From Streptomyces sp. NBC_00878 (GTDB lineage: Bacteria; Actinomycetota; Actinomycetes; Streptomycetales; Streptomycetaceae): 64,000 nt of DNA. Of the stretch, positions 41,330 through 49,545 are shown piece by piece. Positions within the stretch are counted from its first letter, which is position 1. Each line of letters starts with the position of its first letter. Both the position numbers and the translations under genes were made by a program. Location of the stretch: contig NZ_JAPEOK010000001.1 of NCBI RefSeq assembly GCF_026341515.1, positions 3,906,001 to 3,970,000 of the forward strand. The letters run 5' to 3'. The notes under the pieces were generated by a model that saw nothing but the letters and a program-made list of their open reading frames with translations, did no database searches and was not told the origin of the DNA.

Positions 41330-42424
41330 ATGGTCGCCGTCACCGCCGCGGTTCTGCGCGGCACGGGCTCCCCGTTCACCTTCGAGGAGCTTGAACTGTC
41401 GCCCCCGCGGTCGGACGAGATCCTCGTCAAACTGTCCTCAAGCGGGCTGTGTCACACCGATCTGGCTTTCGCGCACGGAGACATGCCGGCTCCCACTCCC
41501 GTAGTCCTCGGACACGAGGGCGCCGGAATCGTTGTCGAGACCGGCTCAGCCGTGACGGACTTCGAAGTCGGCGACCGCGTCGCCGTCTCCTTCGCCTCCT
41601 GCGGCCGCTGCCCCATGTGCCTCGCCGGGAAGGAGGCGTACTGCGCCATCTTCGAGCCGTTGAACTTCGGAGGCGCACGGGAGGACGGGTCCACGACGCT
41701 GACCGCCGCCGACGGCTCGGTGGTCCACGGCAGCTTCTTCGGCCAGTCCTCGTTCGCCACCCACGCGCTCATCTCCGCCCGCAACGCGGTGAAGATCCCC
41801 GAGGCTGTCGACCTCGACCTGACCGGGCCGCTGGGCTGCGGCATCCAGACCGGAGCGGGCGGAATCATCAACGCGCTGAAGGTCGGAGCCGGCAACAGCG
41901 TGATCGTTTCCGGTACCGGGGCGGTGGGACTGTCGGCCGTGATGGCCGCCAAAGCGGTGGGCGCGACCACGATCATCGCCGTCGACGTGCTGGAACCGCG
42001 TCTCGACCTCGCTCGCGAGTTGGGCGCCACCCATGCGGTCAACGGCAGCGAGGAGGATGCCGTGGCCCACATCAAGGAGATCACCGCCGGGGGTGCCGAC
42101 TTCGCCCTCGACACCACAGGCGTGCCCAGTGTGATCCTCAACGACATCAACGCGGTCACGTTCGGCGGCACCATCGGCCTGGTCGCCATCGGACCGAGCA
42201 CCGCCACCATCCCGATTCCCGCGATCACCGGGAAGACCATCCGCCACATCAGCGAGGGAGATTCCGTACCGCAGGTGTTCATCCCCCGGCTGATCTCCCT
42301 CTACCGGCAAGGTGCCTTCCCGTTCGACAGGCTCATCACCACCTACCCGTTCAAGAATCTCGATCACGCCATAGCCGATACACGTTCCGGCGCAGCCGTA
42401 AAGGCCGTGCTCATGTTTGATTAG
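41330..42424 (+). CDS. Zinc-dependent aryl-alcohol-type dehydrogenase
   Basis: 364 residues of the MDR superfamily. Catalytic zinc ligands: SSGLCHTDLAF (Cys), LGHEGAGIVV (His-Glu) and PLGCGIQTGAGG (Cys). The structural zinc loop CGRCPMCLAGKEAYC carries four Cys. The NAD site is VSGTGAVGLSAVMAA followed by Asp (IIAVDVLEPR), which selects NAD over NADP. The set with PLGCGIQTG is typical of benzyl-alcohol (XylB-like) dehydrogenases, giving aldehyde for the enzyme at 36928. ATG has GAAAGGAA 6-7 nt upstream. A strong hairpin (42437-42474) terminates it at the island's right edge. Confidence 0.9.
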   Translation: MVAVTAAVLRGTGSPFTFEELELSPPRSDEILVKLSSSGLCHTDLAFAHGDMPAPTPVVLGHEGAGIVVETGSAVTDFEVGDRVAVSFASCGRCPMCLAGKEAYCAIFEPLNFGGAREDGSTTLTAADGSVVHGSFFGQSSFATHALISARNAVKIPEAVDLDLTGPLGCGIQTGAGGIINALKVGAGNSVIVSGTGAVGLSAVMAAKAVGATTIIAVDVLEPRLDLARELGATHAVNGSEEDAVAHIKEITAGGADFALDTTGVPSVILNDINAVTFGGTIGLVAIGPSTATIPIPAITGKTIRHISEGDSVPQVFIPRLISLYRQGAFPFDRLITTYPFKNLDHAIADTRSGAAVKAVLMFD

Positions 42425-42436
42425 CAGCGCCGTCGA

Positions 42437-42474
42437 CCCCGCGTCCGGGCGGTTCCCCACGCGCGGACGCGGGG
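42437..42474 (+). terminator. Terminator after the alcohol dehydrogenase
   Basis: Perfect 11-bp stem CCCCGCGTCCG / CGGACGCGGGG around a 16-base loop, starting 12 bases after the stop codon. Confidence 0.8.
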
Positions 42475-42614
42475 CGCCCGGCCGAACCGTTCCGTCGCTT
42501 CACGCCACCGCCGGCAGGTGCGGCGGGGGCGAAACCCGCATCCACCTGCGCACCCACACATCCAGACCCGCCCCCGAACGCAGACCTACACCCACCCCCA
42601 GGGCTGTACAGCCG

Positions 42615-42639
42615 CTACGCGCGTAGATATGCTCGTCTA
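42615..42639 (+). promoter_or_regulatory. deoC leaderless promoter with CTACGCGCGTAG operator
   Basis: Palindrome at 42615-42626, -10 element TATGCT at 42628-42633, six bases, then GTG 42640. With initiation at the GTG the palindrome covers -25 to -14, inside the promoter spacer. Confidence 0.78.
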
Positions 42640-43602
42640 GTGACCATGTCCACCACCGCATCCGCCGCACCCGCATTCACGGACGTGACCGCGTCCAACA
42701 GCACGCTGCGCCGCTTCCTCCACGGGCTGCCCGGCGTCGACACGGTCGGGCTGGAGGCGCGTGCCGCCTCGCTCGGCACGCGTTCCATCAAGACGACCGC
42801 GAAGGCGTACGCCATCGACCTCGCCATCTCGATGGTCGACCTGACGACGCTCGAAGGCGCGGACACCCCGGGCAAGGTCCGGGCGCTCGGCGCCAAGGCC
42901 GTCCGCCCCGACCCCACGGACCGTACGACCCCGACGACGGCCGCCGTCTGCGTCTACCCCGACATGGTGGCCACCGCCAAGGAGGCCGTCGCCGGCTCCG
43001 GCGTGAAGGTCGCCTCCGTCGCGACCGCCTTCCCGGCCGGCCGCACCGCGCTCGACGTGAAGCTGGCCGACGTGCGGGACGCCGTCGCCGCGGGCGCCGA
43101 CGAGATCGACATGGTCATCGACCGCGGGGCGTTCCTCGCGGGCAACTACCTGAAGGTGTACGACGAGATCGTCGCCGTGAAGGAGACCTCGGGCGCCGCC
43201 CGCCTGAAGGTCATCTTCGAGACCGGCGAGCTGTCGACGTACGACAACATCCGGCGCGCGAGCTGGCTCGGCATGCTGGCGGGCGCGGACTTCATCAAGA
43301 CCTCGACGGGCAAGGTCGCCGTCAACGCGACGCCCCCGAACACCCTCCTCATGCTGGAGGCCGTCCGTGACTTCCGCGCGCAGACCGGGGTACAGGTCGG
43401 CGTGAAGCCCGCCGGCGGCATCCGCACCTCCAAGGACGCCATCAAGTTCCTGGTCCTGGTCAACGAGACCGCGGGCGAGGACTGGCTGGACAACCACTGG
43501 TTCCGCTTCGGCGCGTCCTCACTTCTGAACGACCTGCTGATGCAGCGTCAGAAGCTGGCCACCGGCCGCTACTCCGGCCCCGACTACGTGACGGTGGACT
43601 GA
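42640..43602 (+). CDS. deoC: Deoxyribose-phosphate aldolase
   Basis: Cleaves 2-deoxyribose 5-phosphate to acetaldehyde and glyceraldehyde 3-phosphate. 320 residues, class I aldolase TIM barrel. The Schiff-base Lys is in GADFIKTSTGKVAVNAT, the second Lys and phosphate loop in GVKPAGGIRTSKDAI, and the acid Asp in ADEIDMVIDRGAF. An N-terminal Ser/Thr/Ala leader of about 20 residues precedes the fold. The GTG start is set by TATGCT 6 nt upstream (ATG 42646 is the other option). Two aldehyde-dehydrogenase genes follow, six bases and then an 8-base overlap away, so one operon can oxidise the acetaldehyde made here. Confidence 0.96.
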   Translation: MTMSTTASAAPAFTDVTASNSTLRRFLHGLPGVDTVGLEARAASLGTRSIKTTAKAYAIDLAISMVDLTTLEGADTPGKVRALGAKAVRPDPTDRTTPTTAAVCVYPDMVATAKEAVAGSGVKVASVATAFPAGRTALDVKLADVRDAVAAGADEIDMVIDRGAFLAGNYLKVYDEIVAVKETSGAARLKVIFETGELSTYDNIRRASWLGMLAGADFIKTSTGKVAVNATPPNTLLMLEAVRDFRAQTGVQVGVKPAGGIRTSKDAIKFLVLVNETAGEDWLDNHWFRFGASSLLNDLLMQRQKLATGRYSGPDYVTVD

Positions 43603-43608
43603 TCCAAC

Positions 43609-45069
43609 ATGGCATCCACACCCGCATCCACATCTGCGTCCGCTTTTGAGTACGCACCGGCTCCCGAGTCCCGCTCGGTCGTCGACATCGCGCCTTCCTA
43701 CGGCCTGTTCATCGACGGCGAGTTCACCGAGGCCGCCGACGGCAGGGTCTTCAAGACCGTCTCCCCCGCCACCGAAGAGGTCCTCTCCGAGATCGCCCAG
43801 GCGGGCGAGGCGGACGTCGACCTCGCGGTGGCAGCCGCCCGCAGGGCCTTCGGCACGTGGTCCGCGCTCCCCGGCTCCGAGCGCGCCAAGTACCTGTTCC
43901 GCATCGCCCGGATCATCCAGGAACGCTCCCGCGAGCTCGCCGTCCTCGAAACCCTCGACAACGGCAAGCCCATCAAGGAGACGAGGGACGCCGACCTCCC
44001 CCTGGTCGCCGCGCACTTCTTCTACTACGCGGGCTGGGCCGACAAGCTCGACCACGCCGGCTTCGGCGCGAACCCGCGCCCCCTCGGCGTCGCGGGCCAG
44101 GTCATCCCCTGGAACTTCCCGCTCCTGATGCTGGCCTGGAAGATCGCCCCGGCGCTCGCGACCGGCAACACGGTCGTACTCAAGCCCGCCGAGACGACCC
44201 CCCTCTCCGCCCTCTTCTTCGCGGACATCTGCCGCCAGGCGGGCCTGCCGAAGGGCGTCGTCAACATCCTTCCGGGATACGGCGACACGGGCGCGGCCCT
44301 CGTCGGGCACCCGGACGTGAACAAGGTGGCCTTCACCGGCTCCACGGCGGTCGGCAAGGCCATCGCGCGCCAGGTGGCGGGCACGAGGAAGAAGGTCACG
44401 CTCGAACTCGGCGGCAAGGGCGCGAACATCGTCTTCGACGACGCCCCCATCGACCAGGCCGTCGAGGGCATCGTCTCCGGCATCTTCTTCAACCAGGGCC
44501 AGGTCTGCTGCGCGGGCTCCCGGCTCCTGGTCCAGGAGTCGATCCAGGACGAGCTGCTGGACTCCCTGAAGCGACGGCTCGCGACCCTGCGCCTCGGCGA
44601 CCCGCTCGACAAGAACACGGACATCGGCGCCATCAACTCCGCCGAACAGCTCTCGCGCATCACCACGCTCGTCGAACAGGGCGAGGCCGAGGGCGCCGAG
44701 CGCTGGTCCCCCGCCTGCGAACTCCCCTCCGCCGGCTACTGGTTCGCCCCGACGCTCTTCACGAACGTCACCCAGGCGCACACCATCGCCCGCGACGAGA
44801 TCTTCGGCCCGGTCCTGTCCGTCCTCACCTTCCGCACCCCGGACGAGGCGGTCGCCAAGGCCAACAACAGCCAGTACGGCCTCTCCGCGGGCATCTGGAC
44901 GGAGAAGGGCTCCCGGATCCTGGCCGTCGCGAACAAGCTGCGCGCGGGCGTCGTCTGGTCCAACACGTTCAACAAGTTCGACCCGACGTCGCCGTTCGGC
45001 GGCTACAAGGAGTCGGGCTTCGGCCGCGAGGGCGGTCGCCACGGCCTGGAGGCGTACCTCGATGTCTGA
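43609..45069 (+). CDS. Aldehyde dehydrogenase (deoC operon, catalytic)
   Basis: 486 residues with the full ALDH fold: GQVIPWNFPLLMLAWKIAPA, KPAETTPLSALFF, FTGSTAVGKAI, LELGGKGANIVF (Glu base) and FNQGQVCCAGSRL (catalytic Cys pair), EIFGPVLSV and SPFGGYKESGFGREGG. It starts six bases after deoC, so coupled translation is likely. The expected substrate is acetaldehyde from DeoC, giving acetate. An N-terminal Ser/Thr/Ala-rich leader (ASTPASTSASAF) is similar in composition to that of DeoC. The last 8 bases overlap the start of the next gene. Confidence 0.92.
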   Translation: MASTPASTSASAFEYAPAPESRSVVDIAPSYGLFIDGEFTEAADGRVFKTVSPATEEVLSEIAQAGEADVDLAVAAARRAFGTWSALPGSERAKYLFRIARIIQERSRELAVLETLDNGKPIKETRDADLPLVAAHFFYYAGWADKLDHAGFGANPRPLGVAGQVIPWNFPLLMLAWKIAPALATGNTVVLKPAETTPLSALFFADICRQAGLPKGVVNILPGYGDTGAALVGHPDVNKVAFTGSTAVGKAIARQVAGTRKKVTLELGGKGANIVFDDAPIDQAVEGIVSGIFFNQGQVCCAGSRLLVQESIQDELLDSLKRRLATLRLGDPLDKNTDIGAINSAEQLSRITTLVEQGEAEGAERWSPACELPSAGYWFAPTLFTNVTQAHTIARDEIFGPVLSVLTFRTPDEAVAKANNSQYGLSAGIWTEKGSRILAVANKLRAGVVWSNTFNKFDPTSPFGGYKESGFGREGGRHGLEAYLDV

Positions 45070-46015
45070 GAAGCCCAAGAACACCGAGAAGCCGAAGAAC
45101 ACCGAAAAGGCGGAGCAGCAGCGCCTGAGCGTCTTCAAGACCTACAAGCTGTACGTCGGGGGCAAGTTCCCCCGCAGCGAGAGCGGCCGGGTGTACGAGG
45201 TGACCGACACAAAGGGCGAGTGGCTGGCCAACGCGCCACTCTCCTCCCGCAAGGACGCCCGTGACGCGGTCGTCGCCGCCCGCAAGGCCTTCGGCGGCTG
45301 GTCCGGCGCGACCGCGTACAACCGCGGCCAGGTCCTCTACCGCGTCGCCGAGATGCTGGAGGGCCGCAGGGACCAGTTCGTACGGGAGGTCGCGGAGGCG
45401 GAGGGCCTGTCGCCCTCGAAGAAATCAGACACGGTGAAGGCGGCCGCGATCGTGGACGCGGCCATCGACCGCTGGGTCTGGTACGCGGGCTGGACCGACA
45501 AGATCGCCCAGGTCGTGGGCGGCGGCAATCCGGTCGCGGGCCCGTACTTCAACCTCTCCACTCCCGAGCCGACGGGTGTGGTGACGGTCCTGGCCCCCCA
45601 GGATTCGCCGTTCCTCGGTCTGGTCTCGGTGATCGCCCCGGTGATCGCGACCGGCAACACGGTGATCGTGATCGCGAGCGAGAAGTCCCCTCTCCCGGCG
45701 CTGTCGCTGGGCGAGGTACTGGCCACCTCCGACGTGCCGGGCGGTGTCGTCAACATCCTGTCCGGCCGTACGGCGGAGATCGCGGCCCCGCTGGCCGCGC
45801 ACCAGGACGTCAACGCGATCGACCTCGCGGGCGCCGACGACGTACTCGCGAAGGAACTGGAGGTCGCGGCCGCGGACAACCTCAAGCGGGTCGTCCGTCC
45901 ACAGGCTGTGGATTACTCCGTGACACCGGGCCTCGAACGCCTGACGGCCTTCCTGGAGACGAAGACGGTCTGGCACCCGACGGGCGCACTGGGCGCCTCC
46001 GGCTCGTCGTACTGA
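45062..46015 (+). CDS. Cysteine-free aldehyde-dehydrogenase-like pseudoenzyme
   Basis: 317 residues covering only the N-terminal coenzyme-binding part of an ALDH. It has YKLYVGGKFPRSESGR, DARDAVVAARKAFGGW, then LAPQDSPFLGLVSVIAPVIA where PWNFPL would stand, and stops after a shortened region with no catalytic domain. There is no Cys anywhere, so it cannot use the ALDH mechanism. The start is a tandem repeat EKPKNTEKPKNTEK. It overlaps the preceding true ALDH by 8 bases (translational coupling), which suggests a partner subunit of that enzyme. A similar pair follows deoC in other Streptomyces as I recall, so it is conserved rather than a random truncation. Confidence 0.85.
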   Translation: MSEKPKNTEKPKNTEKAEQQRLSVFKTYKLYVGGKFPRSESGRVYEVTDTKGEWLANAPLSSRKDARDAVVAARKAFGGWSGATAYNRGQVLYRVAEMLEGRRDQFVREVAEAEGLSPSKKSDTVKAAAIVDAAIDRWVWYAGWTDKIAQVVGGGNPVAGPYFNLSTPEPTGVVTVLAPQDSPFLGLVSVIAPVIATGNTVIVIASEKSPLPALSLGEVLATSDVPGGVVNILSGRTAEIAAPLAAHQDVNAIDLAGADDVLAKELEVAAADNLKRVVRPQAVDYSVTPGLERLTAFLETKTVWHPTGALGASGSSY

Positions 46016-46129
46016 GGGGCCACCGCGCTCGTCGTACTGGCAGCCACCGTGCCCGTCGCGTACCGACGTCCGCCGCGCCCGTCGTACTGACGGGCCACCG
46101 TCCGTCGTGCCGACGGCCGCCGAAGACGG

Positions 46130-46172
46130 GAGAGCCGCGCTTCCCCTCCGTCCGGGGGAGGCGCGGCTCTCT
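46130..46172. terminator. Bidirectional terminator between the deoC operon and a secreted protein gene
   Basis: GAGAGCCGCGC (46130-46140) pairs with GCGCGGCTCTC, extended by CCCCTCC/GGGGGAGG with small mismatches. It separates two convergent genes and can serve both. Confidence 0.75.
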
Positions 46173-46235
46173 CTTCGGCCTTCGCACGGATCGCCGCCGC
46201 ACAACGGGACGCCGTACTACGGGCTGTCGCACGGC

Positions 46236-46637
46236 TCAGCGCAGCAAGCCCGTCGCCGGGCCCAGTACCGGAACGGCGCCCAGCGACTGGGCCTGGGCCA
46301 CCGGTGCCGTCAGCGTGGTCGTCGCCAGCGGCGGGAAGTCGGCGACCTGCGTGGCGAGTCCGTTGTCGAGGGGGTCGACACCCGTGCCGGCCAGCGGGTT
46401 GGGCTTCAGTCCCGCGACCGGCCCGGTCACATGGCCCACGGTCCCGGTCGGCGCCTGGACGCCCGCCTGCGGGTCGATGTCGCCCACCGAGGTGGGCCGG
46501 GTGCGGACCCCGTCCACGGCGGGGCCGGTGGCCGCGGCCACCGAGGTAGCGCCCGCGCCCACCGCGATGCCCGCGGTCGTGAGGGCCAGCAACACGCGCC
46601 GGGCGGTCGGGTTCTGGGAGTCCGAGAGTCGTGCCAT
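46236..46637 (-). CDS. Small secreted protein, function unknown (1)
   Basis: 133 residues. A signal peptide (RRVLLALTTAGIAVGAGATSVAAA) is followed by a low-complexity mature part rich in Gly, Pro, Val and Thr with short hydrophobic blocks (GPVAGLKPNPLAGTGVDPLDNG, split by prolines). It ends GAVPVLGPATGLLR. No Cys. I know no function. It resembles in design, and in its GxLP/PLAG blocks, the secreted protein at 52934-53287 on the other side of the afsQ region. Start ATG 46637. Confidence 0.8.
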   Translation of the reverse strand: MARLSDSQNPTARRVLLALTTAGIAVGAGATSVAAATGPAVDGVRTRPTSVGDIDPQAGVQAPTGTVGHVTGPVAGLKPNPLAGTGVDPLDNGLATQVADFPPLATTTLTAPVAQAQSLGAVPVLGPATGLLR

Positions 46638-46764
46638 GGCTGCTGCCGCCTTCTGCCGCGCAAAGTAATCAGGTTGACACTAAGGGTAGTTGAGGTGTGA
46701 TGCCCACTCCAAAAGCGACCCGCGGGGTCGGCCGGGGACGCGCGATACGTCAGACTGGTGACTC

Positions 46765-47412
46765 GTGAGTTCCCATCTCCCGAATTCCGCGACAACCGCC
46801 CGCGTCGTGCTGCTGTGCGGCCCCTCCGGCTCCGGCAAGTCCCTGGTCGCGGCCCGCTCCGGCCTTCCGGTGCTGCGGCTCGACGACTTCTACAAAGAGG
46901 GCGACGACCCGACGCTGCCGCAGGTGGCGGGGAGTTCGGACATCGACTGGGACCACCCGCTGTCCTGGGACGCGGACGCCGCCGTCGCGGCGATATCGGA
47001 GCTGTGCCGGACGGGGCGTACGAGCGTTCCGATGTACGACATCGCCCTGAGCGCGCGCAGCGGTGAGGAGACCGTCGCCATCGAGGGAGCGTCGGCCTTC
47101 ATCGCGGAGGGCATCTTCGCCGCGGAGATCGTGGCGCGGTGCCGCGAGGCCGGAGTGCTCGCCGACGCGCTGTGTCTCAACCGCGGGGCGGTGGCCACGT
47201 TCCGGCGGCGGTTCCTGCGGGATCTGCGGGAGGGGCGCAAGTCCGTGCCGTTCCTGCTGCGTCGCGGCTGGCGGCTGATGCGGGCCGAGCGGTCGATCGT
47301 GGCCCGGCAGACCGCGCTCGGCGCGTACCCCTGCGACAAGGCCGAGGCCCTGGACCGGCTGGCCGCGGCGGCAGCCGGGCACCACGCGGCACCACGCCCG
47401 ACAACGGCGTAG
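46765..47412 (+). CDS. Uridine-kinase-like P-loop kinase
   Basis: 215 residues. P-loop CGPSGSGKSLVAARSG, then LRLDDFYKEGDDPTLP (DDFY is the uridine kinase motif), DWDHPLSWD (substrate loop) and YDIALSARSG. The lid region (RRRFLRDLREGRKS) is Arg-rich. It probably phosphorylates uridine/cytidine or a related nucleoside, in keeping with the nucleoside genes around it, but the family also includes non-nucleoside kinases. GTG start without a clear ribosome site; CAGACT at 8 nt suggests a short or missing leader. Confidence 0.87.
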   Translation: MSSHLPNSATTARVVLLCGPSGSGKSLVAARSGLPVLRLDDFYKEGDDPTLPQVAGSSDIDWDHPLSWDADAAVAAISELCRTGRTSVPMYDIALSARSGEETVAIEGASAFIAEGIFAAEIVARCREAGVLADALCLNRGAVATFRRRFLRDLREGRKSVPFLLRRGWRLMRAERSIVARQTALGAYPCDKAEALDRLAAAAAGHHAAPRPTTA

Positions 47413-47842
47413 CGACGACGGCGTGGGGACGACGGCGTGGCGACGACATCACCGGCGGCGCGGAAGCAAGTGCCGTAACCAGCGCGCACACGATGCGCAC
47501 GGGACGGCGCACCCGACGGCACACGCGAAACGACGGCACACACGAAAGAAGGTCCAAACAGACCCCCCGGTCTGTCTGGACCCGCTCTCGTTTCCCCGTG
47601 ATCCCCCGCGGTCCCCCGTGACCCCGTTGGTTCCCCCCGGTAGTGCTCCCCCGTGCTGTCCGCCGCCTCCCCCCGGAGTGGCGAACATTCTCCGTCCGTC
47701 GCCTCCCCCGAAGTGACGGACACCCTTTGCCCGCCGGCTCCCCCCGGAGCGGCGAACGCCTTGCTTGCCCGCCGCCTCCCCCGAAGCGACGAACATCCTG
47801 CCCGCCGCCTCCCCCCGGAGTGGCGGACATCCCCCGCAGCCT
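47413..47842. repeat. 430-bp non-coding region with five 33-37-bp repeats
   Basis: A hairpin GTCCA-AACAGACC-CCCC-GGTCTGT-CTGGAC (47551-47580) follows the kinase gene and looks like its terminator. From about 47660 to 47833 five degenerate units CCGCCGCCTCCCCCCGGAGT-GGCGAACAT follow in tandem, each able to form a small stem. No gene is supported. Confidence 0.75.
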
Positions 47843-48604
47843 TCAGGCGACAAGCTCCCCGAAGGACTCCTCCTCGTCACGGCCGAAGCTGAGGACCTGG
47901 TCCTCGCGCATCCGGCGGAGCGACCGCCAGATGCTGGACTTCACCGTGCCGACACTGATGTCGAGGATCTCAGCGATCTCCGGGTCCGTGCGGCCCTCGT
48001 AGTAGCGGAGGACCAGCATGGTGCGCTGGAGTTCGGGCAGCCGGGCGAGCGCCTGCCACAGAACGGCGCGCAGCTCGGTGCCGCGCATCGCGTCCGTGTC
48101 GCCGGCCGTCTCCGGCAGCTCCTCGGTCGGGTACTCGTTCAGCTTGCGGCGGCGCCACGCGCTGATGTGCAGATTGGTCATCGTGCGGCGGAGGTAGCCC
48201 CCGACCGCGGCCTTGTCGCTGATCCGGTCCCAGGCTCGGTAGGTCGAGAACAGTGCGCTCTGCAGCAGGTCCTCGGCCTCGAAGCGGTCACCGGTCAGGT
48301 GGTAGGCGGTTGCGTACAGGGAGGCGCGGCGCTCCTGGACGTAGGCGGTGAACTCCGCCTCCGACGCCGAACGACGCTCCCCCGAGCCCTCCCCGTACGC
48401 TGCCCCCGTTCCCCCGTGGGCAACCCCCGTGTTGCTTCCCCCCACCTGCGCGTCAACCACCGTCATGTACGACCCGGTGTGCTGACGCCCGGTGCCGCGA
48501 GCGCACCCCCGCCCGCTCACGGCACCGGACTTCTCCGTGCTCCTCGTGACGTCGTGGAGACGCGTGACAACTGCGCCAGTGTTGGTGCTGTGCAGCGTGT
48601 TCAT
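47843..48604 (-). CDS. sigQ: ECF sigma factor SigQ
   Basis: 253 residues. Sigma region 2 (AYHLTGDRFEAEDLLQSALF, then YRAWDRISD) and region 4 (LPELQRTMLVLRYYEGRTDP, GISVGTVKSSIWRSL-type helix as DISVGTVKSSI) are intact; there is no SnoaL domain. It is of the SigE-type ECF group. About 70-90 N-terminal residues precede region 2 and are low in structure. ATG 48604 is used since GGGGGG lies upstream; ATG 48466 (MTVVDAQVGG) would give a shorter protein. SigQ is divergent from afsQ1/afsQ2 and in S. coelicolor is activated by AfsQ1 and opposes its output; the shared promoter carries an AfsQ1 box. Confidence 0.93.
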   Translation of the reverse strand: MNTLHSTNTGAVVTRLHDVTRSTEKSGAVSGRGCARGTGRQHTGSYMTVVDAQVGGSNTGVAHGGTGAAYGEGSGERRSASEAEFTAYVQERRASLYATAYHLTGDRFEAEDLLQSALFSTYRAWDRISDKAAVGGYLRRTMTNLHISAWRRRKLNEYPTEELPETAGDTDAMRGTELRAVLWQALARLPELQRTMLVLRYYEGRTDPEIAEILDISVGTVKSSIWRSLRRMREDQVLSFGRDEEESFGELVA

Positions 48605-48699
48605 CTCGCGCCCCCCGTCGTGGAGTTCCGGTTCTGCGGTGCTTCCTTGCCTGTGACGAAAAGCTTGCCGGGGCCACTTCATGACGGTGTCCCCCGACT

Positions 48700-48715
48700 G
48701 TCACAGACCTGTCAC
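48700..48715. promoter_or_regulatory. AfsQ1 binding site (GTnAC-n6-GTnAC)
   Basis: GTCAC-AGACCT-GTCAC matches the published AfsQ1 consensus exactly; another GTCAC follows near 48730. It is located in the sigQ-afsQ1 intergenic region, 96 bases before the assigned sigQ start. Confidence 0.8.
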
Positions 48716-48867
48716 AGGGGTTCAGCCCAGTCACCTCACAGACCGATCACAGAGAAGCGTCGTACGGCTACTCATCCGGCACCTGTTCCCCCTACTCGTA
48801 CGCGGGACATGTGTGGGAGCGCTCCAACAGTCGATACACCGCCACGTCATGGGACAGAATGACGTCC

Positions 48868-49545
48868 GTGCCTTCCCTGTTGCTGATCGAGGACGACGAC
48901 GCCATCCGGACGGCCCTGGAGCTCTCTCTGACGCGCCAGGGACACCGGGTGGCCACCGCTGCCACCGGCGAGGACGGTCTGAAGCTGTTGCGTGAGCAGC
49001 GGCCGGATCTGATCGTCCTCGACGTGATGCTGCCCGGCATCGACGGCTTCGAGGTGTGCCGACGCATTCGGCGCACCGACCAGCTGCCGATCATCCTGCT
49101 GACCGCACGCAGTGACGACATCGACGTCGTCGTCGGACTGGAGTCCGGCGCCGACGACTATGTCGTGAAACCCGTGCAGGGGCGGGTGCTCGACGCCCGG
49201 ATCCGGGCCGTGCTGCGCCGCGGCGAGCGCGAGGCGAACGACGCGGCGACGTTCGGTTCGCTGGTCATCGACCGCGCGGCGATGACCGTGACGAAGAACG
49301 GCGAGGATCTCCAACTGACGCCCACCGAGCTGCGGCTGCTCCTGGAACTGAGCCGGCGGCCCGGACAGGCGCTGTCCCGCCAGCAGTTGCTGCGGCTGGT
49401 GTGGGAGCACGACTACCTCGGCGACTCGCGGCTCGTCGACGCGTGTGTGCAGCGGCTGCGCGCGAAGGTGGAGGACGTGCCGTCGTCCCCCACCTTGATC
49501 CGTACCGTCCGGGGTGTCGGCTACCGGCTGGACAATCCTCAGTGA
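48868..49545 (+). CDS. afsQ1: Response regulator AfsQ1
   Basis: 225 residues, as in S. coelicolor. OmpR-type: receiver (PSLLLIEDDDAIRTALELSL) with phosphoacceptor Asp52 in LIVLDVMLPG, LLTAR and VVKPVQ; then winged helix (LTPTELRLLLELSRRPGQAL, DYLGDSRLVDACVQRLRAKV). It activates antibiotic clusters and sigQ and represses nitrogen assimilation under glutamate-rich conditions. GTG 48868 gives the known length; CAGAAT 7 nt upstream suggests a leaderless start. The stop overlaps the afsQ2 start by four bases. Confidence 0.96.
   Translation: MPSLLLIEDDDAIRTALELSLTRQGHRVATAATGEDGLKLLREQRPDLIVLDVMLPGIDGFEVCRRIRRTDQLPIILLTARSDDIDVVVGLESGADDYVVKPVQGRVLDARIRAVLRRGEREANDAATFGSLVIDRAAMTVTKNGEDLQLTPTELRLLLELSRRPGQALSRQQLLRLVWEHDYLGDSRLVDACVQRLRAKVEDVPSSPTLIRTVRGVGYRLDNPQ

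Noticed and set aside
43519..45138. 539-codon minus-strand frame over the ALDH gene
   Set aside because: Antisense shadow of the ALDH gene.
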